From: an uncultured Selenomonadales bacterium
Lineage (GTDB): Bacteria; Bacillota; Negativicutes; Acidaminococcales; Acidaminococcaceae
Reading direction: 5' to 3'
Assembly: GCA_900316935.1 (NCBI GenBank)
Contig: ONEW01000004.1
Location: 1-64,000 of the forward strand
DNA: 64,000 bases
The stretch's first letter is position 1; every line of letters starts with the position of its first letter. The translations under genes were made by a program, and so were the position numbers. Shown here piece after piece: positions 44,829-53,839 of the stretch. The notes under the pieces are model-generated. The model was not told where the DNA came from. It did no database searches and saw only the letters and a program-made list of their open reading frames with translations.

Positions 44829-44863
44829 TTCTTCACCTTTCCTGTTCTTGCAATTTATCTTTT

Positions 44864-44911
44864 ATTGAACTTGTTCAATTAAATAATAGCATTCTCCCCT
44901 TCCCCTGTCAA
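44864..44911 (-). promoter_or_regulatory. tetR promoter with a palindromic operator at the start site
   Basis: Minus-strand -35 TTGACA (44911-44906) and -10 TATTAT (44888-44883) are separated by 17 bases. Immediately downstream is the palindrome ATTGAAC-AA-GTTCAAT (44879-44864). A repressor bound there would block transcription, which fits autoregulation. Confidence 0.75.
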
Positions 44912-44940
44912 GAAAAAACCGCCGCCCTGTCAGGCAGCGG
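44911..44940 (-). terminator. terminator of the trp operon
   Basis: On the minus strand CCGCTGCC pairs with GGCGGCGG around TGACAG, followed by six T residues. It begins 22 bases past the trpG stop. Confidence 0.88.
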
Positions 44941-44962
44941 TCCATAAAGCCACCGGGCTGGC

Positions 44963-45529
44963 TCACAGAGCCAGGAAATTGCGGATGATCTGCGGTCCTT
45001 CGGGCGTCATGATGGATTCCGGATGGAACTGGAGTCCGTAAACCGGATAGTCCTTATGTTCCACAGCCATGATTTCCCCGTCGTCCGTGACAGCCGTCAC
45101 CCTGAGGCAGTCCGGCATGGTTTCCGGTACGGCGGCCAGGGAATGGTAGCGTGCGACCCGGATTGTTTCGGGCAGGCCCTTGAAAAGCGGGCTCGACAAG
45201 TCCAGCCGCACAGGGGACTGTTTGCCGTGCATAAGCCGTCTGGCATGGTCGACGACAGCGCCGAAAACCTGGCAGATGCCCTGGTGTCCCAGACAGACGC
45301 CCAGTACGGGAATCTGCGGGCCCAGACAGGCCGTTACATCCATGCAGACACCGGCATCCTTCGGGTAGCCGGGACCGGGCGACAAAATGATTTTTTCGGG
45401 CTGCAGGGCGGCAATTTCCTCCACGGTCAGCGCGTCATTGCGGATGACGCGGATATCGGGATTGATGGCGCCGACAGCCTGGTACAGGTTATAGGAAAAG
45501 CTGTCGTAATTGTCGATGAGCAGAATCAT
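44963..45529 (-). CDS. trpG: anthranilate synthase component II (glutamine amidotransferase)
   Basis: Supplies ammonia from glutamine to TrpE. The 188-residue class I GATase has the N-terminal ILLIDNYDSFSYNL, the nucleophile in GVCLGHQGICQ and the His-Glu pair in FHPESIMTPEG. ATG 45529 overlaps the trpE stop by four bases; the longer frame to 45592 lies inside trpE. In other species this subunit also serves para-aminobenzoate synthesis (PabA). It is last in the trp operon here. Confidence 0.95.
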   Translation of the reverse strand: MILLIDNYDSFSYNLYQAVGAINPDIRVIRNDALTVEEIAALQPEKIILSPGPGYPKDAGVCMDVTACLGPQIPVLGVCLGHQGICQVFGAVVDHARRLMHGKQSPVRLDLSSPLFKGLPETIRVARYHSLAAVPETMPDCLRVTAVTDDGEIMAVEHKDYPVYGLQFHPESIMTPEGPQIIRNFLAL

Positions 45530-47001
45530 TTGTCCAAGCCCTCCTGTGCGGTCTGTAAGGCCAGAATGACGGCTTTCGCCTTGTTCAGGCATTCCTGGAA
45601 CTCCTTTTCCGGCACGCTGTCGGCAACGATGCCCGCCCCGCTGCGGACGAAGACCTTGCCATTCTTCTTGAAGCAGAGGCGGATGGCGATGCAGGCGTCC
45701 AGGTTGCCCGAGCAGTCGATGTAGCCGACGGCACCGCCGTAAATGCCGCGCTTGTTGTTTTCCAGTTCGTTGATGATCTGGCAGGCACGGATTTTGGGCG
45801 CACCGGACAAGGTGCCGGCAGGCAGGATGGAATCCATAGCGTCGACGGCATCCAGGTCGTCGCGCAGGGTGCCGCGTACGGTGGAGCCCAGGTGCATGAC
45901 ATGGGAATACTTTTGCACGACCATGTATTTTTCCACAGCTACGCTGCCGAACTTGCTGACTTTGCCGATGTCGTTGCGGCCCAGGTCGACAAGCATATTG
46001 TGTTCGGCCCGTTCCTTTTCATCCGCCAGCAGTTCCTCTTCCAGAGCGTCGTCCTCTTCGGGCGTGGCGCCGCGGCGGCGCGTACCAGCCAGGGGGAAGG
46101 TGTGCAGTGTGCCGTTCTCCAGTTTCACCAGTGTTTCCGGAGAAGCCCCGGCCATCTCTATGTCGTCGCTGGAAAAATAGAACATGTAGGGCGACGGGTT
46201 GAGCGTACGGAGAACGCGGTACGTATCGAGCAGGCTGCCTTCATAATCCGCTTCGAGACGGTTCGACAGGACGACCTGGAAGATGTCCCCGTCATAAATG
46301 TACTGTTTCGCCTTTTCCACCATGCGGCAATATTCTTCCTTATTGAAAAGAGGCCGCAGTTCCGACGTCATGCGGCCCGGATTGGCCGGACATTGGGCGC
46401 CATGTTCCAACAGGTCCTTCATCTGGCGCAGGGTCAGGCAGGCCCGGTTGTATTCTGTTTCCAGGTTTTCGCAGCGGACCTGGCAGATGAAGAGGATCTT
46501 TTGGCGCAGATTGTCGAAAGCGATGACCTTGTCGAAGAGCATGAGGTCGATGTCCTTGAACCCTTCCGTATCGACAGCGTCCAGGTTCAGGGACGGTTCC
46601 GCGTACTTGATATAGTCGTAGGCCCAGTAGCCCACAAGGCCGCCCGTAAAGGTGGGCAGGTAGTCCAGCTGGGGACTCTTGTTATCCGCCGCAACCTGGC
46701 GGATCACTTCACCGGGATGGTTGACCTGCATCCGCACGGAAGAACCGCTCGTGACAGTCATCGTGCCATCCACACAGGTCAGTTCCAGCTTGGGGTCGTA
46801 GCCCAGGAAGGTGTAGCGGCCCCACTGTTTGCTGTCTTCCACCGATTCCAAAAGGAACACGTGGCTGCTGACGTTCTTCAGTTTGCGCAGCAGTTCGATG
46901 GGCGTGATGCAGTCGGCATACATTTCGCAGCTCACGGGGACGGTCTTATACCCCTGGGCGGCGAACTGTTTCGCCTCTGCCAGGGAGGGACGGATTTCCA
47001 T
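45526..47001 (-). CDS. trpE: anthranilate synthase component I
   Basis: Converts chorismate and ammonia to anthranilate. The 491-residue protein has the tryptophan-sensing motif FLLESVEDSKQWGRY (LLES form) and the chorismate-binding core with PAGTLSGAPKIRACQII, GAVGYIDCSGN and RSGAGIVADSVPEKE. The LLES element implies feedback inhibition by tryptophan. It follows trpA by 11 bases and overlaps trpG. Having E and G at the 3' end of the operon is unusual. Confidence 0.96.
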   Translation of the reverse strand: MEIRPSLAEAKQFAAQGYKTVPVSCEMYADCITPIELLRKLKNVSSHVFLLESVEDSKQWGRYTFLGYDPKLELTCVDGTMTVTSGSSVRMQVNHPGEVIRQVAADNKSPQLDYLPTFTGGLVGYWAYDYIKYAEPSLNLDAVDTEGFKDIDLMLFDKVIAFDNLRQKILFICQVRCENLETEYNRACLTLRQMKDLLEHGAQCPANPGRMTSELRPLFNKEEYCRMVEKAKQYIYDGDIFQVVLSNRLEADYEGSLLDTYRVLRTLNPSPYMFYFSSDDIEMAGASPETLVKLENGTLHTFPLAGTRRRGATPEEDDALEEELLADEKERAEHNMLVDLGRNDIGKVSKFGSVAVEKYMVVQKYSHVMHLGSTVRGTLRDDLDAVDAMDSILPAGTLSGAPKIRACQIINELENNKRGIYGGAVGYIDCSGNLDACIAIRLCFKKNGKVFVRSGAGIVADSVPEKEFQECLNKAKAVILALQTAQEGLDK

Positions 47002-47012
47002 GATTTTCCTCC

Positions 47013-47795
47013 TCAGTCATCACAATGATGGACGGCGTCCGCCAGCGTCTTCACGTAGGCCGCCACCGGTTCCACGCAGTCACGGCCGTACTTTCCGCAA
47101 AGTTTGACGATGGCACTGCCGACAATGGCGCCGTCGCTCTGGCGGGCCATTTCCGCCGCCTGTTCCGGCGTGGAGATCCCGAAGCCCACTGCTGCCGGCG
47201 TATCCGTGACGGCACGGATCTTTTTATAGATGGAAGCGATGTCCGTCGTGATTTCCGAACGCACACCTGTCACACCCAGGCTGGACACGATATAGATGTA
47301 TCCTTTGGCGTCCTTGGCGAGCATCTGGATGCGGTCGTCCGACGTGGGGGCGATCATGACGATGCGGTCCACGCCGTATTTGCGGCACGCCCCTTCCAGT
47401 TCCTCCCGTTCCTCATAGGGGACATCGGGCACAATGGTGCCATCCACGCCCGTTTCGGCGCAGCGGCGGTAGAATTTTTCCGTTCCGTAATGGAAGATGG
47501 GATTCGCATAGGTCAGGAAGACCAGGGGGATGTCCGTTTCCTTGCGCACTTCGGCAACCATATCAAAGACCTTGTCCGTCGTACAGCCGTTGGACAGGGC
47601 CCGCAGGTCCGCCGCCTGGATGACGGGACCTTCGGCCATGGGGTCGCTGAAGGGGATGCCCAGTTCCACCAGGCTCGCCCCCGCCTTTTCCAGAGCCAGG
47701 ATCAGCTTCTTCGTCGTTTCCAGGTCCGGGTCGCCCGCCGTAATGAAGGGAGCGAATACTTTTTTACCTTGCAATGCTGCCGCCAACTTACTCAT
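47013..47795 (-). CDS. trpA: tryptophan synthase alpha subunit
   Basis: Cleaves indole-3-glycerol phosphate to indole and G3P. The 260-residue TIM barrel carries [12 protein letters not shown], the catalytic Glu in [16 protein letters not shown] and Asp in [10 protein letters not shown], and the phosphate-binding [13 protein letters not shown] 47795 has GGAGGGATTTAC upstream and overlaps the trpB end by eight bases. Confidence 0.96.
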   Translation of the reverse strand: MSKLAAALQGKKVFAPFITAGDPDLETTKKLILALEKAGASLVELGIPFSDPMAEGPVIQAADLRALSNGCTTDKVFDMVAEVRKETDIPLVFLTYANPIFHYGTEKFYRRCAETGVDGTIVPDVPYEEREELEGACRKYGVDRIVMIAPTSDDRIQMLAKDAKGYIYIVSSLGVTGVRSEITTDIASIYKKIRAVTDTPAAVGFGISTPEQAAEMARQSDGAIVGSAIVKLCGKYGRDCVEPVAAYVKTLADAVHHCDD

Positions 47796-48972
47796 GTAAA
47801 TCCCTCCCCAAATATCTGGCGATGGCCGCCACGTCCTTATCACCCCGGCCGGACAGGTTGATGACGAGTATCTGGTCCTTGCGCATGGCCGGCGCCAGCT
47901 TCATGGCATAGGCCACAGCGTGGGCGCTCTCAATGGCCGGGATGATGCCTTCCGTACGGGACAGGTAACAGAAGGCGTCCACGGCCTCCTGGTCCGTTGC
48001 CGCCACGTATTCAGCACGGCCGATGTCGTGCAGGTACGCATGTTCCGGTCCGATACCGGGATAATCCAGGCCGGCGGAAATGGAATAGACCGGCGCAATC
48101 TGGCCGTACCGGTCCTGCAGGAAGAGGGACTTCATGCCGTGGAAGATGCCTTCCGTGCCGCAGGCGATGGTGGCCGCCGTTTCCGGCGTGTCGACGCCGC
48201 GGCCGGCTGCTTCGACGCCGATGAGTTTCACATCTTTGTCGGGAATGAAGTCATAGAAGAGGCCCATGGCATTGGAGCCGCCGCCGACGCAGGCCAGGAC
48301 GGCATCGGGCAGGCGCCCTTCCCTTTCCAGCAGCTGGGCTTTGACTTCTTCACCGATGACCTTCTGGAAGTCGCGCACCATTTCGGGATACGGATGCGGT
48401 CCCATGACGGAACCGAGTACGTAGTATGTGTCTTCGACGCGGGCCGTCCAGACGCGCAGCGCCTCATTGACGGCGTCCTTCAGTGTGCCTGTCCCCGTCG
48501 TAACCGGCACGACCTTGGCGCCCAGCAGTTCCATGCGGAACACGTTCAGGGCCTGGCGTTCCGTATCCTCGACGCCCATGTAGACCGTGCAGTCCATGCC
48601 CATGAGGGCTGCCACCGTCGCCGTAGCGACGCCGTGCTGGCCTGCGCCCGTTTCGGCGATGACGTGCTTCTTGCCCATGCGTTTGGCCAGGAGGCACTGG
48701 CCGAGGACATTGTTGATCTTGTGCGCCCCTGTGTGGTTCAGGTCTTCGCGCTTCAAATAAATCTTCGCCCCGCCAAGGTCTTTCGTCATCTTTTCCGCAT
48801 AATACAGCATGGACGGCCGGTTCGCATAGTCCCGGTAGAGTTGGCGCAGTTCCGCCAGAAAGTCCGGATCGTCCTTGTATTTTTCATATGCTGCTTCCAG
48901 TTCTTTGACGGCGGTCATCAACGTTTCCGGAATATACTGCCCGCCATGGATTCCATATCTTCCCTTGCTCAT
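47788..48972 (-). CDS. trpB: tryptophan synthase beta subunit
   Basis: PLP enzyme that joins indole and serine. The 394-residue protein has [10 protein letters not shown] at the start, the PLP lysine in [23 protein letters not shown] and the phosphate cradle [10 protein letters not shown]. It is a TrpB1-type enzyme, suited to complex with TrpA. The start overlaps the trpF stop by four bases. Confidence 0.97.
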   Translation of the reverse strand: MSKGRYGIHGGQYIPETLMTAVKELEAAYEKYKDDPDFLAELRQLYRDYANRPSMLYYAEKMTKDLGGAKIYLKREDLNHTGAHKINNVLGQCLLAKRMGKKHVIAETGAGQHGVATATVAALMGMDCTVYMGVEDTERQALNVFRMELLGAKVVPVTTGTGTLKDAVNEALRVWTARVEDTYYVLGSVMGPHPYPEMVRDFQKVIGEEVKAQLLEREGRLPDAVLACVGGGSNAMGLFYDFIPDKDVKLIGVEAAGRGVDTPETAATIACGTEGIFHGMKSLFLQDRYGQIAPVYSISAGLDYPGIGPEHAYLHDIGRAEYVAATDQEAVDAFCYLSRTEGIIPAIESAHAVAYAMKLAPAMRKDQILVINLSGRGDKDVAAIARYLGRDLHE

Positions 48973-49631
48973 AATTTCAACCCTCTCACTGTCTCTATGA
49001 ATTTTCGGATTTTCCCTTCGTCTTTCTGCCCGTCCGTCTCGACGCCGCCGGATACGTCGACGCCGTACAGCCGGTCACGCAGATGCGGCAGTGCCAGCAC
49101 CTTGCGGATGCTCTCCTCCACGTTGTCCCCCGTCAGTCCGCCGGCCAGGAAGAACGGCTTGTCGATGCGCAGGTCCTGCAGGAGGGCCGCCTCGATCTGC
49201 CGGCCCGTACCGCCGTACACGCCCGGCTGGAACACGTCGAGCAGGATGTAGTCCGCATACGGGGTGCAACGGGCCAGTTCCGCGGCGCTGTCTGCGCGGA
49301 GGCGGACAGCCTTGACAAGCGGGGCCCGCGTCTGCTGCCGCAGGCTCTGCAGATACTGTTCATCTTCATCCCCGTGCAGCTGGATACCGTCGATGATGCC
49401 CTCGTTGGCGAGGGCCGCCACCTTGTCCGCAGGAGAGTTCACGAAAACCCCCAGGACGGGAATGTCCGCCGCCAGCCGGGCCTTCAGGACCCGGGCCGTT
49501 TCCCGGTCCACCCGGCGCGGACTCTTGGCGAACACGAACCCGGCATAGTCCGGACGGTACCGGTTGACGGCGTCCGTGTCGGCTGCCCGCCGGAGGCCGC
49601 ATATCTTAATGTGCAGATGCATATGCTTCAC
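48969..49631 (-). CDS. trpF: phosphoribosylanthranilate isomerase
   Basis: Isomerises PRA to CdRP. The 220-residue barrel has [15 protein letters not shown] with the catalytic cysteine, [26 protein letters not shown] with the catalytic Asp, and [12 protein letters not shown]. The frame starts at GTG 49631, overlapping the trpC stop, with another start at ATG 49622; both place it in tight coupling with trpC. It is a stand-alone gene, not fused to trpC. Confidence 0.95.
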   Translation of the reverse strand: MKHMHLHIKICGLRRAADTDAVNRYRPDYAGFVFAKSPRRVDRETARVLKARLAADIPVLGVFVNSPADKVAALANEGIIDGIQLHGDEDEQYLQSLRQQTRAPLVKAVRLRADSAAELARCTPYADYILLDVFQPGVYGGTGRQIEAALLQDLRIDKPFFLAGGLTGDNVEESIRKVLALPHLRDRLYGVDVSGGVETDGQKDEGKIRKFIETVRGLKL

Positions 49632-50425
49632 GCCTCCCGGAAGGACTGCAGCGTCGCGCCGATGTCGCGGCTCCGCATGAGTGTTTCGCCGATGAGGGCG
49701 GCCTGTACACCAGCCTCTTTCAGGCGCCGGATATCCGCTGGTGTGCGGATGCCGCTTTCAGCCACGCAGATACGGTCTTCCGGTATTTCGCCCCGCAGGC
49801 GCAGGCAGGTTTCAAAGTCCACCGTGAAGTCCTGCAGGTTCCGGTTGTTCACGCCGATGAGGACGGCGCCCGTCTGCAGAGCCGTCTCCACCTCGTCCGC
49901 ATCATGGGTTTCCACGAGGGCGTCCAGGCCGACGCTTTCCGCAATCTGCCGGTATTCTTCCAACTGGGAAGGGGTCAGGATGGCGGCGATGAGGAGGACG
50001 GCCGCGGCACCCAGGGTGCGGGCCTCGTAAATCTGGTAGGGATCCACGGTGAAATCCTTGCGAAGGACCGGGATACCGGCTTGGGCGGCGATTTCCTGCA
50101 GATACTTGTCCTTGCCGAGAAAATGGCGCGGTTCCGTCAGACAGCTGATGGCTGCCGCGCCGCCTTCTTCATAAGCCCGGGCAATCTTCCTGTACGGAAA
50201 GTCCGGGGCGATGAGCCCTTTGGACGGCGATGCCTTTTTACATTCGCAAATCAGGCTCAGGCCGGTCCGGGACAGGGCCGCGGCAAATCCTTCCGCCGCC
50301 CGGTTCCGTTTTTCCTGCCGCGCCTCCAGCGTTTCCGCGTCCCGCCGGATAGTTTCGGCGCTGACCTGCTGCTGCCGTTCCCGGACCCGTTCACGGGCCT
50401 CCTCAGCCAATACATCCAATATCAT
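49628..50425 (-). CDS. trpC: indole-3-glycerol phosphate synthase
   Basis: Closes the indole ring from CdRP. The 265-residue barrel shows ICECKKASPSKGLI (catalytic Lys), VLRKDFTVDPYQI, IGVNNRNLQDFTVD and VAESGIRTPADI, all standard. ATG 50425 has AGGAAGTGG upstream and lies 31 bases after trpD. Confidence 0.96.
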   Translation of the reverse strand: MILDVLAEEARERVRERQQQVSAETIRRDAETLEARQEKRNRAAEGFAAALSRTGLSLICECKKASPSKGLIAPDFPYRKIARAYEEGGAAAISCLTEPRHFLGKDKYLQEIAAQAGIPVLRKDFTVDPYQIYEARTLGAAAVLLIAAILTPSQLEEYRQIAESVGLDALVETHDADEVETALQTGAVLIGVNNRNLQDFTVDFETCLRLRGEIPEDRICVAESGIRTPADIRRLKEAGVQAALIGETLMRSRDIGATLQSFREA

Positions 50426-50456
50426 GTCGCCACTTCCTGTCTTGTTCGTGTATTCC

Positions 50457-51473
50457 TTACCGTCCCTGCTGGCTGTATGCCGCGAATGCGTCCAATTTTG
50501 CTTTAGCTTTACCGTTGTCGATCAGTTCGGCTGCCAGGCGGATGCCGTCAGCCATATTGTCAGCCTTGCCGCTCAGGTAGAGCCCGGCGCCGGCGTTCAG
50601 CAGGACGGCATTGCGTTTCGTACCCCGTTCCCTGCCCTTCAGGATATCCAGTGTGATCTGGGCGTTGTCGGCAGGGTCCCCGCCGGCCAGTTCGGACTTT
50701 TTCCCCAGTTCCAGGCCGAAATCGCGGGGGTCCAGGGTGTATTCCGTAATGTTGCCGTCCTCCAGTTCCGCCACGCTCGTCGTGGAAGAAGCGGAAATTT
50801 CATCGAGCACGTCGTCGCCGAAGACCACAAGGCCCCGTTTCAGGCCGCGCATTTGCAGCACTTCCGCAATGGGACGGACCAGGTCTTTACTGTAGACGCC
50901 GATGATGGCCATGGACGGATTGGCCGGGTTGGTCAAAGGTCCGAGGATGTTGAATACCGTGCGGATCCCCAGGGCCTTGCGCACCGGTGCGACATAGCGC
51001 ATAGCCGAATGATAAACCGGTGCGAAGAGGAAGGCGATGCCGATGTCGTTTTCCATCTTTTCCGTGAAGGTCGGTGTGTTATCAATCTTGACGCCCAACC
51101 GCTCCAGCACATCGGCGGCACCGCTCTTGCTCGAAACGCCCCGGTTACCATGCTTGGCCACGTGCGTGCCGGCGGCCGCGATGACGAACATGCTCGTCGT
51201 GGAAATGTTGAAGGTATAGGCCTTGTCACCGCCCGTACCGACGATTTCCAGCACATCGCCCTGCGGATGGATCTGCACGGCGGCTTCCGTCATCCCTTCA
51301 GCGCTGGCCGTGATTTCCTCGACGGTCTCCCCCTTCATGGACAGGGCCGTCAGGTAGGCCCCGACTTCGACAGGGTCCGCCTTGCCGCTCATGATTTCCC
51401 GCATATCGGCCAGGGCTTCTTCCCGGCTCAGGTTTTCCTTGACTGCTAATTTCGCGATGGATTCCTTTAACAT
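50457..51473 (-). CDS. trpD: anthranilate phosphoribosyltransferase
   Basis: Transfers phosphoribosyl from PRPP to anthranilate. The 338-residue protein has the PRPP site EIVGTGGDKAYTFNIST, KHGNRGVSSKSGAADVLE and GPLTNPANP. ATG 51473 follows AAGGAGAGAG; the longer frame runs through the T-box leader and is rejected. It is the first gene of the operon. Confidence 0.96.
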   Translation of the reverse strand: MLKESIAKLAVKENLSREEALADMREIMSGKADPVEVGAYLTALSMKGETVEEITASAEGMTEAAVQIHPQGDVLEIVGTGGDKAYTFNISTTSMFVIAAAGTHVAKHGNRGVSSKSGAADVLERLGVKIDNTPTFTEKMENDIGIAFLFAPVYHSAMRYVAPVRKALGIRTVFNILGPLTNPANPSMAIIGVYSKDLVRPIAEVLQMRGLKRGLVVFGDDVLDEISASSTTSVAELEDGNITEYTLDPRDFGLELGKKSELAGGDPADNAQITLDILKGRERGTKRNAVLLNAGAGLYLSGKADNMADGIRLAAELIDNGKAKAKLDAFAAYSQQGR

Positions 51474-51580
51474 GATTCTCTCTCCTTCTCTGCCCTCCGG
51501 GCGTCTTGCGCGGTACGGCACCTGCCGTACCCGGTCGTGTTGTTTCTGTTGGCAGTTGCGGGGCTTGGATCCGGACAGAC

Positions 51581-51620
51581 AATCAAAAAGCCTGTCCTTG
51601 CGTTCAGCAAGGACAGGCTC
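51581..51620 (-). terminator. regulated terminator of the trp T-box
   Basis: On the minus strand AGCCTGTCCTTG pairs with CAAGGACAGGCT around CTGAACG, followed by TTTT. It lies about 110 bases before trpD and is the T-box-controlled stop. Confidence 0.88.
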
Positions 51621-51835
51621 ACATTCATCACCTGCGGTACCACCTTGATTCGCGGAAACTCCGCGCCCTTTGCAGGATGCCAACACATCCCTCGCCCTTA
51701 ACGCAGGCGCTGCGTTGTGCGATACTCTCTTGCGATTTCGGCACACCCTCAACGGTCCATTTACCAACCAGCATCTCTACCCGGCTTTCAGCTCCCCGGA
51801 CTCTCTGCAAGCGCTTATGATGGCTTGATCTCCGT
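51581..51835 (-). promoter_or_regulatory. T-box riboswitch (tryptophan) in the trp leader
   Basis: The leader has a stem I region with GAGAGTCCGG and a specifier loop AAATGGACC whose UGG (51759-51757) is a Trp codon. Downstream is the T-box core AAGGTGGTACCGC (51646-51634), which contains the UGGN bulge for the uncharged tRNA end, and then the terminator hairpin. Uncharged tRNA-Trp binding would favour the antiterminator and turn on trpDCFBAEG. Confidence 0.9.
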
Positions 51836-51871
51836 CTCTTCGGTTTTGTAGTGCTATTCACTTTTGTCCTG

Positions 51872-51900
51872 AGGATACCACCGCGTCCGGCAGCCGTCAA
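51872..51900 (-). promoter_or_regulatory. promoter of the trp operon leader
   Basis: Minus-strand -35 TTGACG (51900-51895) and -10 TATCCT (51877-51872) with a 17-base spacer, just ahead of the T-box. A second possible pair, TTGTAA and TATACA with 17 bases between, lies about 50 bases further upstream. Confidence 0.6.
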
Positions 51901-52004
51901 CAAAAAATCGCAAAACAGCGCCGGAAATTTCATGTTGTATATAAAAGTGTAAACATGATTACAAACTGTCTTTATTTTACAGGCAATTCAGTATTTTATA
52001 GGGC

Positions 52005-52046
52005 AAATAGAAAAGGCGGTCAGGTCATTTTTTCCTGATCGCCTTT
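52005..52046 (-). terminator. terminator of the small 52-kb transcription unit
   Basis: On the minus strand AAAGGCG-ATCAGG pairs with CCTGAC-CGCCTTT around an A-rich loop, and TTTTCTATTTG follows. Confidence 0.8.
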
Positions 52047-52146
52047 AATTCTTGAAATCCTGTCTCATCATATGCTCCTGCAGAATACGGCGGCCTGGGC
52101 CGCCACACGGGTGAAGCGGATTGGGTTGCCAGTCATTGCTTCCACG

Positions 52147-52203
52147 TTATTCCAAGGGAAGGATTTCGATTTCGGATAAGAATGCCACGATGCGTTCCAA
52201 CAT
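52147..52203 (-). CDS. 18-residue small ORF with a strong ribosome site
   Basis: ATG 52203 opens MLERIVAFLSEIEILPLE, ending TAA at 52147. The start is preceded by AGGAGGTGCATCGAC, close to the best ribosome site in the window, and lies about 60 bases into a transcript that starts from a clear promoter at 52270-52298. The peptide is acidic and amphipathic, with no membrane-spanning stretch. It may be a leader peptide, a small regulatory peptide or one end of a dual-function RNA. I know of no matching family. A second tiny frame, MMRQDFKN, lies downstream near 52074. Confidence 0.45.
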   Translation of the reverse strand: MLERIVAFLSEIEILPLE

Positions 52204-52269
52204 GTCGATGCACCTCCTGTTCTGTCAGCCCGGCGGAATCCCGAGGGTCCCTTTCCCTGCTGCATCTTG

Positions 52270-52306
52270 AGTATACCACGTGTTACCTTTTTTGTCCAGT
52301 ATGGAC
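52270..52306 (-). promoter_or_regulatory. promoter with overlapping palindrome for the small transcription unit
   Basis: Minus-strand -35 TGGACA (52298-52293) and -10 TATACT (52275-52270) with a 17-base spacer. The palindrome GTCCAGTATGGAC (52294-52306) overlaps the -35 box and could bind a regulator. Confidence 0.65.
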
Positions 52307-52456
52307 TTATTTTGTCCCACTTGAGTTTTTAAAAAATACGGAACCCGCCATACAAGCGGGATTCCGTATATTTTTCACCGGGCTTTCCCCAAGACTTCAC
52401 GGTTTGTTCAAAAAAATTCGGGACTTTTTTTGCCATGCGGGACTTTTTGTCCGAAT

Positions 52457-53839
52457 TCATTTCCGCACAACGGCTTCGTCCGCCAGGGACCCGTCGGGGA
52501 AATAGGCGCGGAACCGCAGTTCCTGTGTACCGGCCTCCAGGACCAGATAGTTGTCCGTTTCCGGCTGGGGCAGGACTTTTGTGTCGAGGGCATGATCCTT
52601 CCACAAATCCGGATAACGGACATTGCCGGCCAGGCCGGCCATGATATACAGCGGGCCTTCCGCGTCGCGGCGGAAGTTGCGGATGTGGCCGCGGTTGCGG
52701 TACGAATGGAGGTGTCCGCTCAGTACGGCGTCGACTCCGTACTGGTCAAAGAGGGGCATGAAGAGGCGCCCTTCGTCGGAAAAGCCCTCGGGACGCGGCG
52801 TCGTGCGGTGCTTGAAGGAATACTGGAGTCCGTCCTTGTGCATGAGGACGACCTTCCACTTTTTCCGGGTCTGTTCCATGTCTTGCCTGAACCAGGCCAC
52901 CTCGTCCTTTTCCAGATCCGGCTCGAAATCCTTCAATTCGCGGAACTGCGTGTTCAGGACCGTGAAGTGGACATCGCCGTAATCAAAAGAATAAAACTGG
53001 TTGCCGTACTTTGCCGCCAGTCCGTCCGGCAGGGGCGGCAGCTGGAACAGGCGCAGGTAGGCTTCGGGCATGCGCACCTTCCAGTCCAGGGTGTACGTTT
53101 CGTGGTTCCCCATGACCGGGGCCGCCGGAATGGCCGTCACCATGGGCTCGATGCGGATGAACCATTCCCGCCACTGGAAGGCCTGCTGGCCGTTGTCCAC
53201 CAGGTCGCCCAGGTTGAGGAAGAACCCGGCGTCGCCATGGCGCTGCCACGCACCCATGGCCACCTTCTGCCAGTCGCTGTAATCGCTGGACTGGGAATCC
53301 GTAAAGATCAGGGCCTTGAACGTGTCCCCGGCGCTGCCGTCCGGGGCAGTCCGGAGCTGATGCCAGGGGCCGCGGTTGTCACCGAAGCCCAGGCGGTACT
53401 GATAGGTCGTGCCCGCCTTGAGTCCGTTCAGGGTTGCCGTATGGATCCAGCTCGTCTGGCTGTCTTCCGTAAATTCCTCATTGCGGCGCGTGCCTTGGGC
53501 GAATAAGTCCCCCGCTGGGTTTCCATCAGGTCCGAGGACACGGTATTCCACGAAGGACCCTTTCTCTTCCCCTTCGGACTGCCACATGATGGTACGGGAC
53601 GTCGTACTGTCACGCGTAATCACCTGGCGGAGATTGAACACCTCCCGTTGGGAAAAGGCTACGAAGTTCTTCAATTCCATCACGCGGACGGGGGTGGCAC
53701 CGTTGAGGGCCGCCGGGGCGGACGCCTTGTCCTGTGCGGCCGTTCCGCCGTTTCCGCTGCCGCAGCCGGCCGCCAGGGCCAGGCAGGCGGCGAGCAGGAT
53801 GACGACCGGCCAAAGCCGTAATTCTCTATATCTGTTCAC
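52457..53839 (-). CDS. lipoprotein metallophosphoesterase, purple-acid-phosphatase-like
   Basis: A 460-residue exported enzyme. The signal ends ALAAGCGSG (lipobox cysteine at residue 26). Residues about 70-170 form a fibronectin-like N-terminal domain (TSRTIMWQSEGEE, YQYRLGFGD). The metallophosphoesterase domain shows FTDSQSSDYSDW, GDLVDNG, GNHETY, MHKDG and GHLHSYRN, the standard two-metal set. It is anchored outside the membrane and probably hydrolyses phosphate esters. The GTG start overlaps the dinB stop. Confidence 0.88.
   Translation of the reverse strand: MNRYRELRLWPVVILLAACLALAAGCGSGNGGTAAQDKASAPAALNGATPVRVMELKNFVAFSQREVFNLRQVITRDSTTSRTIMWQSEGEEKGSFVEYRVLGPDGNPAGDLFAQGTRRNEEFTEDSQTSWIHTATLNGLKAGTTYQYRLGFGDNRGPWHQLRTAPDGSAGDTFKALIFTDSQSSDYSDWQKVAMGAWQRHGDAGFFLNLGDLVDNGQQAFQWREWFIRIEPMVTAIPAAPVMGNHETYTLDWKVRMPEAYLRLFQLPPLPDGLAAKYGNQFYSFDYGDVHFTVLNTQFRELKDFEPDLEKDEVAWFRQDMEQTRKKWKVVLMHKDGLQYSFKHRTTPRPEGFSDEGRLFMPLFDQYGVDAVLSGHLHSYRNRGHIRNFRRDAEGPLYIMAGLAGNVRYPDLWKDHALDTKVLPQPETDNYLVLEAGTQELRFRAYFPDGSLADEAVVRK

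Noticed and set aside
51628..51933. 101-residue minus-strand frame through the trp leader
   Set aside because: It runs through T-box structural elements (specifier loop and T-box core), so the constraint is on RNA, not protein.
52068..52265. 65-residue minus-strand frame over the small transcription unit
   Set aside because: It starts before the strong ribosome site and has unlikely composition; the 18-codon frame in another phase has the better start signal.
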